Source: Asterochloris sp. CNOR1 (lineage: Eukaryota; Chlorophyta; Trebouxiophyceae; Trebouxiales; Trebouxiaceae). Taken from it: 64,000 bases of DNA. The notes under the pieces are model-generated. The model ran no database searches, had not been told where the DNA came from, and saw nothing but the letters and a program-made list of their open reading frames with translations. The stretch covers positions 2,294,001 through 2,358,000 of the forward strand of contig OZ017751.1 in the NCBI GenBank assembly GCA_963969365.1, in the 5' to 3' direction. Both the position numbers and the translations under genes were made by a program. This document shows, one piece after another, positions 52,401-62,965 of this stretch (positions are counted from its first letter, which is position 1; each line of letters opens with the position of its first letter).

Positions 52401-53524
52401 CGGCTGTGGGAACTGGCCTGCTGCCCACAGCAAGGGTGTCTGCACATGCATCATGCATGGCAGCCCTAACAGGGTGGTCAGGAATCCGCAGTGTGGCAGC
52501 GGGAAGAACAGCAACCAGAAGTTAACCCACAGCATAATGCCAAATGTGAGCGACATCCTGCACACAGCACATTCTCCCAGCTCTGATGATAGGGGCCCCG
52601 CATGCGTTGCGACGTGGCCGCAGGCAGAGACAACAGCAATAGTTGCGCAGCAAGAGGCCAAAGAGAATGCTTGCAGGAGCCATGCAGGGTCTCACTTCTC
52701 CAGCATCATCAGGTTGTAGCTGCCAGGCATGTAAAGGCCTGACTCAAATGCCGCAATGACCTCTGCCTTGTAGTAGATGTAGTAAACTCTGAAGTACCTG
52801 GACCAGACATGAACACAGTACGCTAAGGGTGCTTGACCTGAGATAGTGTATGTCCACACGTGGATGAGCTGTTACCAGGCGTTCATACAAAGATAGCAGA
52901 GCACAAAGAAGGCCTCTGCGACATTCATGCCGCCGCAGAACCAGAACCAGAAGCGTGACGGCCATAGCTGGAAGGTGGCAAACTTGACCAGCTGCAGGTA
53001 GGGAGGCAGAACATCAATGTTTGCAGGGCAGCCCGAGGATGTGAGGGTCAGCACACATTTGATGGTCTCACATTGACAAGGCATTGCAGGTCTTCGGCTT
53101 CGCCAGCAGACCGGGCATGGCCTCAACCTTTGAACCTTACCCTGCGCTTGATGTCACACCACCAGGCTGGGGGGCTGGAGGGTCTTGGCATCTGGTGCAG
53201 ACCAACTGAAGCAAGGCTTGCTGCAAGGACCGGAATCCAGGTGAAGTAAATTTTCTCAAGATCATAGCCGCTCAGTAGAGGAGTGCTCTGGGCTGCTGGG
53301 CTTTGCAGCAGGTAGCCCTTGCTCTCGACTAGCTTAAATCTTGCGGAGTGAGACTCATTGAGCCAGTCTGCCACCCAGGCGATGAAGAGACTGCAGCTTG
53401 CTGTGATAAACAATTTTGTAAAGGCTCTTGGTATGAGCCACAGGAAAGAAACAGGTTGCTTGCATGGCCTTGTCGACGGCACCTCGGGACCCTTTGCGGA
53501 AGAAACAGGACTTGCGGTGCCCAT
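46477..53524 (-). CDS. Ferric-chelate reductase, FRO/NOX flavocytochrome superfamily
   Basis: Plasma-membrane flavocytochrome that passes electrons from NAD(P)H through FAD and two haems to extracellular Fe(III) or another acceptor. N-terminal exon: MGTASPVSSAKGPEVPSTRP, then WLIPRAFTKLFITASCSLFI. The haem-binding helices carry the paired histidines in HRWLGHVIMLIMTVHSLG (about 52250-52310) and FHRCHIICFILLIFFFHIH (about 51290-51345). YYAWTMLFPGLCIYFADVAL follows. The FAD motif is DRFAWHPFTIMQH (about 50530), and the pyridine nucleotide motif is GPLDVSIQRRNWEE with VMIGGGIGV (about 49950-50030). Extra membrane segments lie inside the nucleotide-binding half (VEAIVLILTFAGALFATVLA near 47950; YGVLTILAQVIGARGLPYAL near 47390), as in plant FRO proteins. 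The C-terminus is YGVYVAGPPPMWDSLQKMVQ, then AMRRGGVDIRTHQEAAWL with a stop at 46477. The exon model is incomplete in the middle. It starts head-to-head with a secreted or membrane protein gene. Confidence 0.85.
47191..47217. repeat. ATGC tetranucleotide microsatellite
   Basis: About six tandem atgc units (self-complementary tetranucleotide) in an intron-like part of the ferric reductase gene. Confidence 0.8.
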
Positions 53525-53699
53525 GGTGCAGCGGTGTGATCTGAGGAGCCGTTCGCAAAAGATATGAGCGACTGTGTAGATCGCGACGACACATGCCGGT
53601 CAGACCAGCGTGTGCCGGACATGCTTGGGTTCAGCTCAGCAGCTGACTCCACCAGACCCTCGTGTGGCCAGCAGTCTGCAGACAAGGCTTCCGAGTCCC
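53525..53699. promoter_or_regulatory. 175-bp bidirectional promoter region
   Basis: Separates the start codon of the ferric reductase gene (53524, minus) from that of the membrane-protein gene (53700, plus). No motif was firmly identified. Co-regulation of the pair is inferred from orientation and distance. Confidence 0.45.
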
Positions 53700-54746
53700 A
53701 TGAAGGTGGGGGCAGAGGTCAACCATTTTGGCTCATATTATGCAACATGCAGCAGGCCCCAGATCATTGCAACCCAACTGCTGCTCATTCAGTGTGCCCT
53801 GTTGGTGATTGTGCTGGGCGCCAGTGCAGCAGCTGCCCAACAAGTGGAGGCCCCTGCCCCTGCTGCCCCTTTGCCGACTCCTGCTGAGCCGCTGATAACA
53901 GGCATCAAAGACGTGAGAGCAGCCTGCATAAGCCAATTTGCCGAGGCAGCACCTGGCTGTCCCAGTCCAGCCTCCAATACAGACACATGGGGTGTAAGCC
54001 ATCAATCTGTGCAATGTAGGTCTTCCATGCTGCCACGGCTCTCTGCTCAGACATTATGTGGGAGACCCCCCACAAGATGGACCGCCTGTGCTGCGAGCGG
54101 CTGAGCCCCTACTATGGTCCAGACAGCCCGCTGCCATCGCGCAATTGCTTTTGCGCACCACAAGTGTGGACACCCTTCGCGGAGCTTGCTGCTGTCAGCT
54201 ACATCTCCTTCACCACTGTATTTGACCACTGCCCGTGAGTGCAACAGCACAGTGGCAGCAGCATGGCTGTTGTGTGCAGGCACAGCATCAAGTCTTTGGT
54301 TTGCGAAGTGCACATCCATCCCAGAACTTGCTGAAGCCAGCCCCTGCTGGACACCTGGTGTCAACCATCAAGACCACCTGCTGCATACAATGGTGTATTG
54401 CAGAGCAAAAGCCATTGCCTCCGCTCTGACCTGCAGGCTCGCCGGCTACCTTGTGCCATACTACTCCTTCTCTGAGGAGACGGCTGCGCCTGAGGGGCTC
54501 TGCGCAGGAGAGGCCCTTATTGCGCCTCCGTCATCCCTGCCCAGGAGAAGCCTGCGCCAGTGGCTGTCAGACCTCAATTTTGAGCAGTTCCTGCTGCCCT
54601 CCTTCATATTCATGCTGATTGCTGCTGTGGGCTTTGTTCTGATGTTGTGGCCCTGGGTGTTTGACACCGTGCAGGAGGGCCGCTCACAGCTGCACAGGCT
54701 GAGCAAGGTCCAGCTTTCCAAGGGCTACAGCTACCTGAGGTCCTGA
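53700..54746 (+). CDS. Hypothetical protein: hydrophobic N-terminus, cysteine-rich middle, C-terminal membrane helix
   Basis: Three-exon model with matching phases: 53700-53912, an exon beginning near 54069 and ending at 54235, and a last exon from about 54436. The N-terminus has a hydrophobic segment at about residues 24-47 (IIATQLLLIQCALLVIVLGA) followed by AAAAQQ, which looks like a signal peptide or anchor. A proline-rich linker follows, then MDRLCCERLSPYYGPDSPLP with RNCFCAPQVW and FTTVFDHC, giving several cysteines in an extracellular-type region. Near the end QFLLPSFIFMLIAAVGFVLM is a clear transmembrane helix, followed by a short basic tail. The predicted topology is a type I membrane protein with a lumenal or external cysteine-rich domain. 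I recognise no family. Its head-to-head position with the ferric reductase suggests, but does not show, a linked role at the cell surface. Confidence 0.6.
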
Positions 54747-55126
54747 CAGGTCCTGAAATGCTTGAGATCAGGTAGGATGTCACCTGACTTCCCATATATT
54801 CGCGAGAATCCCACTGCCCATTTGGGGTTAAACCTATGAATTTTGCTGAAGCCGGGCACCTCCCCCATTTGGACTCCCATTGGACTTGTTAGAAAATCGT
54901 TGGAAATTGTTGGAAGTGACCTGCTGGCAGGAGTTTGATTGGATTAGGCAGGTGCCATGACAACCCCCATCCTACTCACTTCTAGCAGGGTATGAATGGT
55001 TACATGCTCCCAAAAGCAACCCAGTGGGACGAAAAGAGAGCATGTAGATTGCATGTAGAACAGGTGAGGATTCATTCTTGGTCATCTGGCTGCTGGGTCA
55101 TCTTGACCAATTGATTCATCTCCCAC
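54747..55126. other. Intergenic, up to 5' end of the LINE
   Basis: No gene recognised. The LINE coding sequence becomes recognisable near 55127, so the 5' truncation point or target site should lie in this stretch. No target-site duplication was found by eye. Confidence 0.4.
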
Positions 55127-57955
55127 CCACAAGGTTGATGTCCGTGGCAAGCAACAGCTGGATTTCTGCAAAGACAACGAGCTGCTCATTCTCAATGGCA
55201 GGGCACCTGGCGACCCATCTGGTAAGGTCACATTTGTGGGGAGGGGCGCAGGCACCCTCATTGACTACCACATGGCCTCCGCGTGGCTGGCCAGCTGCTG
55301 CATGCAGCTGGCGGTGCTGGACATGGCCAGCGGGGCGTGCCGGGTGTGCTCAGATCACCTGCCAGTTCAGGTCTGCTTCCAGCTGCCCACCACAGATGGG
55401 GAACCACCAGCAGCATCAGCACAGCAGCAGCCAGCTGCAGTCCCGCGCGTACCAGACATCAGACTTGACCCAAGTCAAACAGAGGTTTGGCACCAGAACT
55501 TTGCAGCGGTTGCAGAGCGGTTGCGGTTACAGGATGCGGTGACAGATCCAGAAGCAGGGGTCAGAGCCTTCACAGAGTGCATTTCAGAAGCGGCCGCAGA
55601 CACCTTCCAGCTCAGACAACGGCAGCCTTTAAAAATTATGCAACGCCCACCCTGCTTTGATGAGGAGTGCCGGTATGCTTGGAGGGAATGGAAGGATGCT
55701 GAGCGCTCCCCCATTATTGTTCCTTTTGCTGCTTTGAAGCTTCGCAACATGTACAGGGCAGTGCGCCGCAGGAAGCAGCGACGGTTCATGCACCAAAGGA
55801 TGGCTGACATCGATAAGCTTGCATCGAAAAACATGGCACATTTATACCGCGTGTTTGGCTGGCGCAGGCACTCAGCTTGCCCCAGGGCGCTGCACAGTCA
55901 GCATGCACACTGGCAAAGCAAGCTGGGTGGCCGCCCAGAGCCACGAGGGATCCCTGAGCTGTTGACAGAGGACTGTCCCGGTGGGCCTGTTCCATCTGCT
56001 GCTGCCTTGAATGCACCTATCACCACCCGTGAGGTTTATGACAGCTTGCAGAAACTGAAGGGGGGCAAAGCAGCAGGGCTTGATGGCATGCCTGCAGAAC
56101 TGCTCAAGAGTGGCCCCTTCAGCATGATGGAGTGCCTCGCGAGTCTCTTCACTGCAATCCTGCATGGAAGATATCCAGAGCAGCTGAGCACTGGCCTGAT
56201 TACTGCAGTTCACAAAAAGGGAGACAAGGCAGACCTCAATAACTACCGCCCCATCACAGTCATCCCGGTTCTGGCAAGCTATTCGCCTCTGTGCTCACGC
56301 GCAGACTGGCAGACTGGACTGAGAGGAACAATCTCAGGGCGCCCACGCAAGCGGGCTTCCGGGCCAATCGCGGCACATCAGATCAACTGAGTATCTTGAA
56401 TTACATAGTCAAGAAATGCCTGTCACAGGGGAAGAAATTGTACTGCTGCTTTGTGGATTTTGAGAAAGCGTTTGACACAGTGGACAGGGAAGTGCTTTGG
56501 GCTGTCCTGGCCAACATTGGAGTGCGGGGGCAGTTCCTGAAGTGTCTGCAGAGCCTCTATGGTGTTGACTCTGCTGCAGTGAGAACTGCACAGGGCACCT
56601 CTGGGGCTTTCAGGTGCTTTCAGGGGGTACAGCAGGGGAGTCCCCTCAGCCCCCTGCTGTTCGGGCTGCTGCTTGACTGCTTGCACAAGGTCCTGAAAGC
56701 TGTGCCAGGCAATGGCGCCCCAAGCCTTGCCGATTACTGGTTCACAGCTGCGGGCCGCGAGTGGAAGATGCAAAAGCCTGTGCCGCTGCTGCTCTACGCA
56801 GATGACCTTGCCATACTAAGCACCAGAGCAGAGGGGCTACAGAACATGCTTGATGCATTGCAGGTCCTTAGCAAGAAGAGGCGCCTCACAGTGAACCTGG
56901 AAAAGACTGAGGTGCTGGTCTTTGAGCTGCGGCACACCCCCTGCCGGGATTTCACATACGGCGGGAGAGTGCTCACCCGCAAGGACAGCTTCAAATATCT
57001 GGGCCTGTGGTTCCATGCCACGCAACGGGACTTCCGCCTTGCTCTGGGGAGTCTTGCAGCTTCTGCATGCAAAGCCATGCATGCCATGCGCCGCAGATGC
57101 TTCCAGCTTGGCTATGTGCACCCCCAGCGCATGTGCAACTTGTTCAATGCATTGGTGCTGCCCATCCTCAGCTATGGCTGTGAGGTCTGGTTCTGGCACC
57201 ATGATGCCAGCAGCACAGTCACCAAAGTGCTGGAAGGCGTCCACCTCCAGTTCTTACGTGGCCTGCTGGGAGTGAAACGCACCACGCACCACTTGATTGC
57301 CCTGGCTGAGTTTGGCAGATACCCGCTTGCTGTGCATTGGCAAAAACAAGTTGACAAGTTCAGGCTGCGCATCTGCAATGTCACTCGCACTGCATCTGAC
57401 AACCCACTGTTCTGGGCGATGTTTGACGGCACACCCAATGTGGAAAACCTTAGGCTCCTGCGTACCCCTGCTGGATTTGCTGCCTTGCAGGCCCGCGGGA
57501 GGCCTGCCAGCGCCCCCAGCACAGAGCGCCATGAGCGGCTCTTTGCGGAGAACTCAGACAGCACCGTGGCAACGTACAAGCAGATGCGCGGCTTCAGCGC
57601 AGCGTACACCACGCAACCTTACATCCAGCAGATCAGAGGCTACAGACTGCGCAAATCAATGGCCCATATCCGCTGCAGCAGCCACAGGCTGAGAGTTGAG
57701 ACAGGCCGCTACACATCAGAAGCCAGACACGAGAGGACCTGCCGCCTCTGCACATCAGCAACCGCCATAGAAGACGAGCAACACATCTTGCTGCACTGTC
57801 CCCAGCTCGATGACCTGCGCAACGCCCACAGCCACCTATTCAAGACGCCAGGACAGACTTTGACAGACCTCTTTGATGACCATCCCCCAATTTTGCTTGC
57901 TAAGTATGTGCGTGCAGCGCTGCTTATGCATCAATCAGTGCTGCTTTTGCCATGA
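55127..57955 (+). mobile_element. LINE retrotransposon, 5'-truncated and frameshifted (endonuclease remnant, reverse transcriptase, C-terminal zinc knuckle)
   Basis: The 5' part has the C-terminal end of an APE-type endonuclease: QLDFCKDNELLILNGRAPGD, TLIDYHMASAWLA and the SDHLPVQV motif. Reverse transcriptase follows: GGKAAGLDGMPAELLK and AVHKKGDKADLNNYRPITVI, then after the frame change AGFRANRGTSDQLSILNYIV, FVDFEKAFDTVDREVLW, FQGVQQGSPLSPLLFGLLLD and the catalytic LLLYADDLAIL. The C-terminus carries CRLCTSATAIEDEQHILLHC, the CCHC-like finger common in L1/RandI-type plant and algal LINEs. The first frame (to 56390) and the second (from about 56291) meet near 56275-56285, where one base seems to be missing after gttctggc. 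The N-terminal two thirds of the endonuclease is absent. The element is therefore not autonomous as it stands. Confidence 0.88.
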
Positions 57956-58002
57956 TTACATGAATTGTCAGTCCCATGCCCGTTCATTGTGGCCGCCGGA
58001 GT

Positions 58003-59037
58003 TTAAATCCATTTCTCTCTCTCATCCTTCTGTGGAGGGGTTTCCAGCTGCAGCGTGAAGTGTCCAGTCAGTTGGTGCAGTGAAGCATCAAGCAACGGAT
58101 GCAATGCAAGCTGTGCATTAAAGCTCACCTGCTTGGCCTGGGACTGTGCAGTCACAATCCTTTCAAAGGCCTTGAGGGTCACCATGTCAGGCTCTTGACC
58201 ATCCTGCTCCATCTCAGCCCTGGCAATGACAGAGATTGGCACCTTAGCAAACAGGCTGGCCCAAGTAAGCTTCCCAGCCTTCCACTCTGCAATGAGCTCA
58301 TGGTAGACCTCCCTCTTGTACTCTTCCTGCAGCAGATATGGATGTGTCAGCAGCAGGTATTTGGATGTGTGCGGGAGTCAGACACCAGCAGCCAACTCAT
58401 CCAGCAGCCATTGCAATTGGAGGCTCTCCCAGTCTCAGTTTAACCAGCCACCCACTCATTGTCCAAGCTCATCTTAGCAGCACACTGCCTGCAGAACTGG
58501 GCTGGGCCTCCCTCATGGCAACAGTTGAAGCCTTTGACACAGGGCACCCAGGTCTGGGAGCCAGGGCCCTCCTGATCAATCCAGTTCTTGCTGCACTTGC
58601 AAACACTGCAGCCAATAGTGATACATGAATGGGTTGCAGCAGCGCTGGAGGCCTGCAGCAGGCTGCAAACAGAAACACACCTCAAGCTTCCACATCTCCC
58701 AACATGGCCCCTGCCAGTCAGCAGAGGCAGGAGTGAGCATCAGGCGCCTCCACAATCTTTCAGCATTGGCATCAGCCTCAGCTATGGCAGTGGCAGCCCT
58801 GCTCCTGTGTAGGATTCAGCAGATGCCTCAGTGAAGCTTGCAGAAAACAGCCATGGACCAGAGCCACAGACCTCACACACCTTGTTGGGCTTCACATGCT
58901 CGGATTCACTGCCAGTGTCTCTGCCTCTCCTGCCCCTCCTTGCCTGTGGGTGCAACCGCTGTTCCTTCCGGCTGAAGCAGCACACAACCAAGCCACAGCT
59001 GGTGAGCTGGGGCGAAGTTCTGGCATCCGCAGGGTAA
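58003..59037 (-). CDS. Cysteine-rich zinc-finger-like protein, family not recognised
   Basis: Exons joining in phase on the minus strand. One near 58835-58930 has KPNKVCEVCGSGPWLFSASF. Exon 58452-58605 has VCKCSKNW, TWVPCVKGFNCCHEGGPAQF and CRQCAAKMSLDNEW. Exon 58129-58326 has EEYKREVYHELIAEWKAGKL, TWASLFAKVPISVIARAEME and LKAFERIVTAQSQAKQ. Exon 58003-58047 has LETPPQKDEREKWI and the stop. The Cys pairs (CEVC, CKC, CC, CRQC) suggest one or two zinc sites followed by a helical domain. The 5' end lies near 59037 and was not fixed; it comes within 25 bp of the left inverted-repeat arm. The LINE stop codon is only 48 bp from this gene's stop, so the LINE sits against its 3' end. The gene may belong to the local mobile-element cluster. 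Confidence 0.5.
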
Positions 59038-59061
59038 ACGGCCGAAAATACTATAAGAGTA

Positions 59062-60449
59062 AGCTCAAGAAACCCCTTGGAGGTCCTGGAACTCGGGTGC
59101 GCACCCACAACCACTACTGGTCGCGACAGCGTGCAATACATACTGGGAAGGCCTTTCGACCCTCTGCAGGAGAAGGTGCAGCACCTGACCTGGGGCTGTA
59201 AGCATGTGCCTGCACAGCAAGCATTGATGCTTGTGGAAAGGCTTGCAAGTCACTGCACACTGTGCTTGCGCTGCAAATGCCTGGGAGCCTACAGTCCTGG
59301 CAGCTTGCAGCGTGTCCTGTACTGCAGGCGACGGTGGTCCTGCAGGAGCTGACCAGTGGTCAGGCCAGCACCACAACACAGGCTTTCTTGTGCAGGAGGA
59401 GGCCGTCAGGTCTCCTGCCTGTCCCTACCAGAGTGAGTGGGGGTCTGCACCGTGGGGCCCTGCTTTGTCACAGCCACTCTAAAAGCTGAGGGCCTCAGCG
59501 ACTCCTTGGGGCAGTTCTGTGAGGCATCAGAACGCATCTTGGTTCAGCAGTCCACTGACTGGACAATCTCAACGTTGTATGCACATCTTGCAGAGCATGG
59601 ACACTGATAGATGCTCCACAGCTCACTCAGTCTGTCATCACTGATCATTCTGACTGCACTGATCAGTCTGACAACACTGGCTGATCTGACTGCACTGGTA
59701 TGCTGCAGAGACGGTGCTGCGCGCTCACAAGGTGGCATCTCTGCAGGTCCTGGATGCCTGGAGGCCCTGTGTGTCCTGTCTCCTGTTTCACGCTGCATGA
59801 CATGTGTCATTCGCAACGTGCAGTGAGTGACAGTGTGTGCAAGCCCCCCATGATCGTGCCTGACTGGTGCCGGCCATGGGGCCATCTGTGTCCTCAGTTG
59901 CTTGGGCAGATGGGACAGCTGGTTCAGCTGGTGAAGACAGTGGACGTCGTGCTCCTGCTGCAGGCCAGTCATGGTCACGATCCAGGAGGTCATTGCCCGC
60001 ACTGGCTTGCCACCTGACAGCAGGCAGCGGCTCTCCAGGGTGATGCGCCAGTACGGCTATGCAGAAGGCGATACACTGGGGATAGAGGTGCAGAGGATGA
60101 CGAAGGAGAGGCTTGAGGCAGCGGCGAGGGCGGCAGTTCCAGAGTTGGTACCTCCACTGACCTTGAGGGAAATAGACGCTCTGCTAGTTTCAGCAGGTAA
60201 GCGTGTGATGATTGAGAGGAAGATGTCTTGAACTTCCATGCTGCATAATGCGCAGTTCCCATCAGGGGCAAGCGGTAGTACCCTGAGGTTGCTGTTGGCA
60301 AAGGCTGACCTGATAGCTGAAGTGAGTCTGGGCAGCAGTCTACGCTTTGTCGACCATATCTGGCTCTGGGAGGCAGTGCTCTGCAGGTGGACGTCAGCCT
60401 CCGCCCCAGTGCACCACGACATCAGCGACCTGGCTGAGGTGGTGCTGCT
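59062..60449 (+). repeat. Left arm of 1,388-bp inverted repeat
   Basis: Each base p pairs with base 121841-p in the right arm (61392-62779), without indels at the sampled points. Sampled differences (for example one Lys/Gln and one His/Leu codon) suggest about 99% identity. The arm contains an 86-codon frame at 59971-60231 (MVTIQEVIARTGLPPDSRQR, QYGYAEGDTLGIEVQRM) that ends in a GT donor-like site and looks like an exon. It also has imperfect ctgac/actg repeats at 59630-59700 encoding a Leu/Thr-rich chance peptide. The outer boundary at 59062 and inner boundary at 60449 are sharp. Confidence 0.93.
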
Positions 60450-61391
60450 TGTTTGTAGGGTCAGCCTCAGACGAGGCGCCCAGGGGGGGCCCAGCTCAGG
60501 CTCCAGGTGAGAAAGACACAGCCGCCTCTCTGTGGTATCCATCACAACCCTTTCAGATGAGAGCCAGCGCTATGCAGCTGGCCAGCAACATCTCCTGGAT
60601 CTGTCCAGTGCCCGGCTTGCACCTACCAGTGCTGGTCAGCCTGTGAAGCGCAGTGGTCGCACTCGCATGACCGCAGCAGTCCTGCACTGCTTGGGGATGT
60701 GCCCGGACTGCACAGCCCAACCCTGCATCAGCCATCTCTTTAATCTTTGGATCCTGTTTGCAGCTAAGCTAAACTTTACAGATTTGTATCCTGAATGGAT
60801 GACTTGCTGGAGAGTACTGTGCAGCTCTCAAGGAGAGAAGGCGTGCAAATGCAGGTGAGCAATGCTGTATGACATTTGCTTGCCTTGCCCTTTTTCCAAA
60901 ACTATGTCAATTGCATTGCAGGCAAGGATGGCTTTAGACCCATTGCACTTGTCGACAAAGTCAAGTAGGCACAGGATGTGTTTTGTTTGAATGATATTTT
61001 TCATCAGTACATTTGTTATGAATTCAAATTGACAAACTACAATGCATTGGTTCCTAATGTGTCGGGAGGGCCGCTGAACTCGTTTCGTATTGCTGCGCAG
61101 CTGGCCCTCCAGGCTGTTGCTATGATTGCCCAAACGCTGCACAGCCGGTCCCCCAGCCATCCAAAGGCTGTTACTATGATTGCCCAAACGCTGCACAGCC
61201 GGTCCCCCAGCCATCCCAAGCCAATACGGAAGCCTGCTGTGATGAGGAGGATGACAGCAAGCAGGGGTGGCAACCTGTCGTCCACCATAACTGTACGAAG
61301 CTAAGTGATCAGGGTGTCGAAGTGCAGGATGATGCTACACCAGACACTTATCCACACATCTACGGTGTCTGTGTGCAAGGCTGTTTGCCAG
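60450..61391. other. Spacer of the inverted repeat, 942 bp
   Basis: Unique sequence between the arms. It contains exon-like stretches on the plus strand: SASDEAPRGGPAQAPG near 60460, directly after a splice acceptor and possibly joining the arm exon, and NYNALVPNVSGGPLNSFRIA near 61040. It also contains a 54-bp tandem duplication. No family was recognised. Confidence 0.6.
61113..61220 (+). repeat. 54-bp tandem duplication
   Basis: Two head-to-tail copies (61113-61166 and 61167-61220) differ at about two bases. In the plus frame each encodes MIAQTLHSRSPSHPK. They lie near the middle of the inverted-repeat spacer. Confidence 0.9.
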
Positions 61392-62779
61392 AGCAGCACC
61401 ACCTCAGCCAGGTCGCTGATGTCGTGGTGCACTGGGGCGGAGGCTGACGTCCACCTGCAGAGCACTGCCTCCCAGAGCCAGATATGGTCGACAAAGCGTA
61501 GACTGCTGCCCAGACTCACTTCAGCTATCAGGTCAGCCTTTGCCAACAGCAACCTCAGGGTACTACCGCTTGCCCCTGATGGGAACTGCGCATTATGCAG
61601 CATGGAAGTTCAAGACATCTTCCTCTCAATCATCACACGCTTACCTGCTGAAACTAGCAGAGCGTCTATTTCCCTCAAGGTCAGTGGAGGTACCAACTCT
61701 GGAACTGCCGCCCTCGCCGCTGCCTCAAGCCTCTCCTGCGTCATCCTCTGCACCTCTATCCCCAGTGTATCGCCTTCTGCATAGCCGTACTGGCGCATCA
61801 CCCTGGAGAGCCGCTGCCTGCTGTCAGGTGGCAAGCCAGTGCGGGCAATGACCTCCTGGATCGTGACCATGACTGGCCTGCAGCAGGAGCACGACGTCCA
61901 CTGTCTTCACCAGCTGAACCAGCTGTCCCATCTGCCCAAGCAACTGAGGACACAGATGGCCCCATGGCCGGCACCAGTCAGGCACGATCATGGGGGGCTT
62001 GCACACACTGTCACTCACTGCACGTTGCGAATGACACATGTCATGCAGCGTGAAACAGGAGACAGGACACACAGGGCCTCCAGGCATCCAGGACCTGCAG
62101 AGAAGCCACCTTGTGAGCGCGCAGCACCGTCTCTGCAGCATACCAGTGTAGTCAGATCAGCCAGTGTTGTCAGACTGATCAGTGCAGTCAGAATGATCAG
62201 TGATGACAGACTGAGTGAGCTGTGGAGCATCTATCAGTGTCCATGCTCTGCAAGATGTGCATACAACGTTGAGATTGTCCAGTCAGTGGACTGCTGAACC
62301 AAGATGCGTTCTGATGCCTCACAGAACTGCCCCAAGGAGTCGCTGAGGCCCTCAGCTTTTAGAGTGGCTGTGACAAAGCAGGGCCCCATGGTGCAGACCC
62401 CCACTCACTCTGGTAGGGACAGGCAGGAGACCTGACGGCCTCCTCCTGCACAAGAAAGCCTGTGTTGTGGTGCTGGCCTGACCACTGGTCAGCTCCTGCA
62501 GGCCCACCGTCGCCTGCAGTACAGGACACGCTGCAAGCTGCCAGGACTGTAGGCTCCCAGGCATTTGCAGCGCAAGCACAGTGTGCAGTGACTTGCAAGC
62601 CTTTCCACAAGCATCAATGCTTGCTGTGCAGGCACATGCTTACAGCCCCAGGTCAGGTGCTGCACCTTCTCCTGCAGAGGGTCGAAAGGCCTTCCCAGTA
62701 TGTATTGCACGCTGTCGCGACCAGTAGTGGTTGTGGGTGCGCACCCGAGTTCCAGGACCTCCAAGGGGTTTCTTGAGCT
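61392..62779 (-). repeat. Right arm of 1,388-bp inverted repeat
   Basis: Reverse complement of 59062-60449. It holds the mirror copy of the 86-codon frame at 61610-61870 on the minus strand, with one Lys to Gln change. Its outer end at 62779 lies within a few bases of the point where similarity between the two HUH-like gene copies begins (about 62782). Confidence 0.93.
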
Positions 62780-62965
62780 AAAGTAAGTCAGGTAACACCC
62801 TGCGACACGGCGTCAGACTTGAAGGCCTGCTCCGCGACAGACCCTGGTCATGGTGCTCATGCCCACTGGAATGCTTCTTGACTGTCTTTTAGATCACATC
62901 AATGAGCTTGGGCCTGTGTGCCTACTTAGAGCTTTTCAATCCCACTCATAGGAGAGCAGGTCACA
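62780..62965 (+). promoter_or_regulatory. 5' flank of HUH-like gene copy 2, shared with copy 1
   Basis: Aligned by eye with 13788-13975 with scattered differences and small indels. It is the likely promoter and 5' untranslated region of the family. It begins directly at the end of the inverted repeat. Confidence 0.6.

Noticed and set aside
59630-59700. Leucine-rich repeat protein in the inverted-repeat arm
   Set aside because: The regular Leu/Thr peptide comes from a short imperfect nucleotide repeat, with no conserved LRR spacing.
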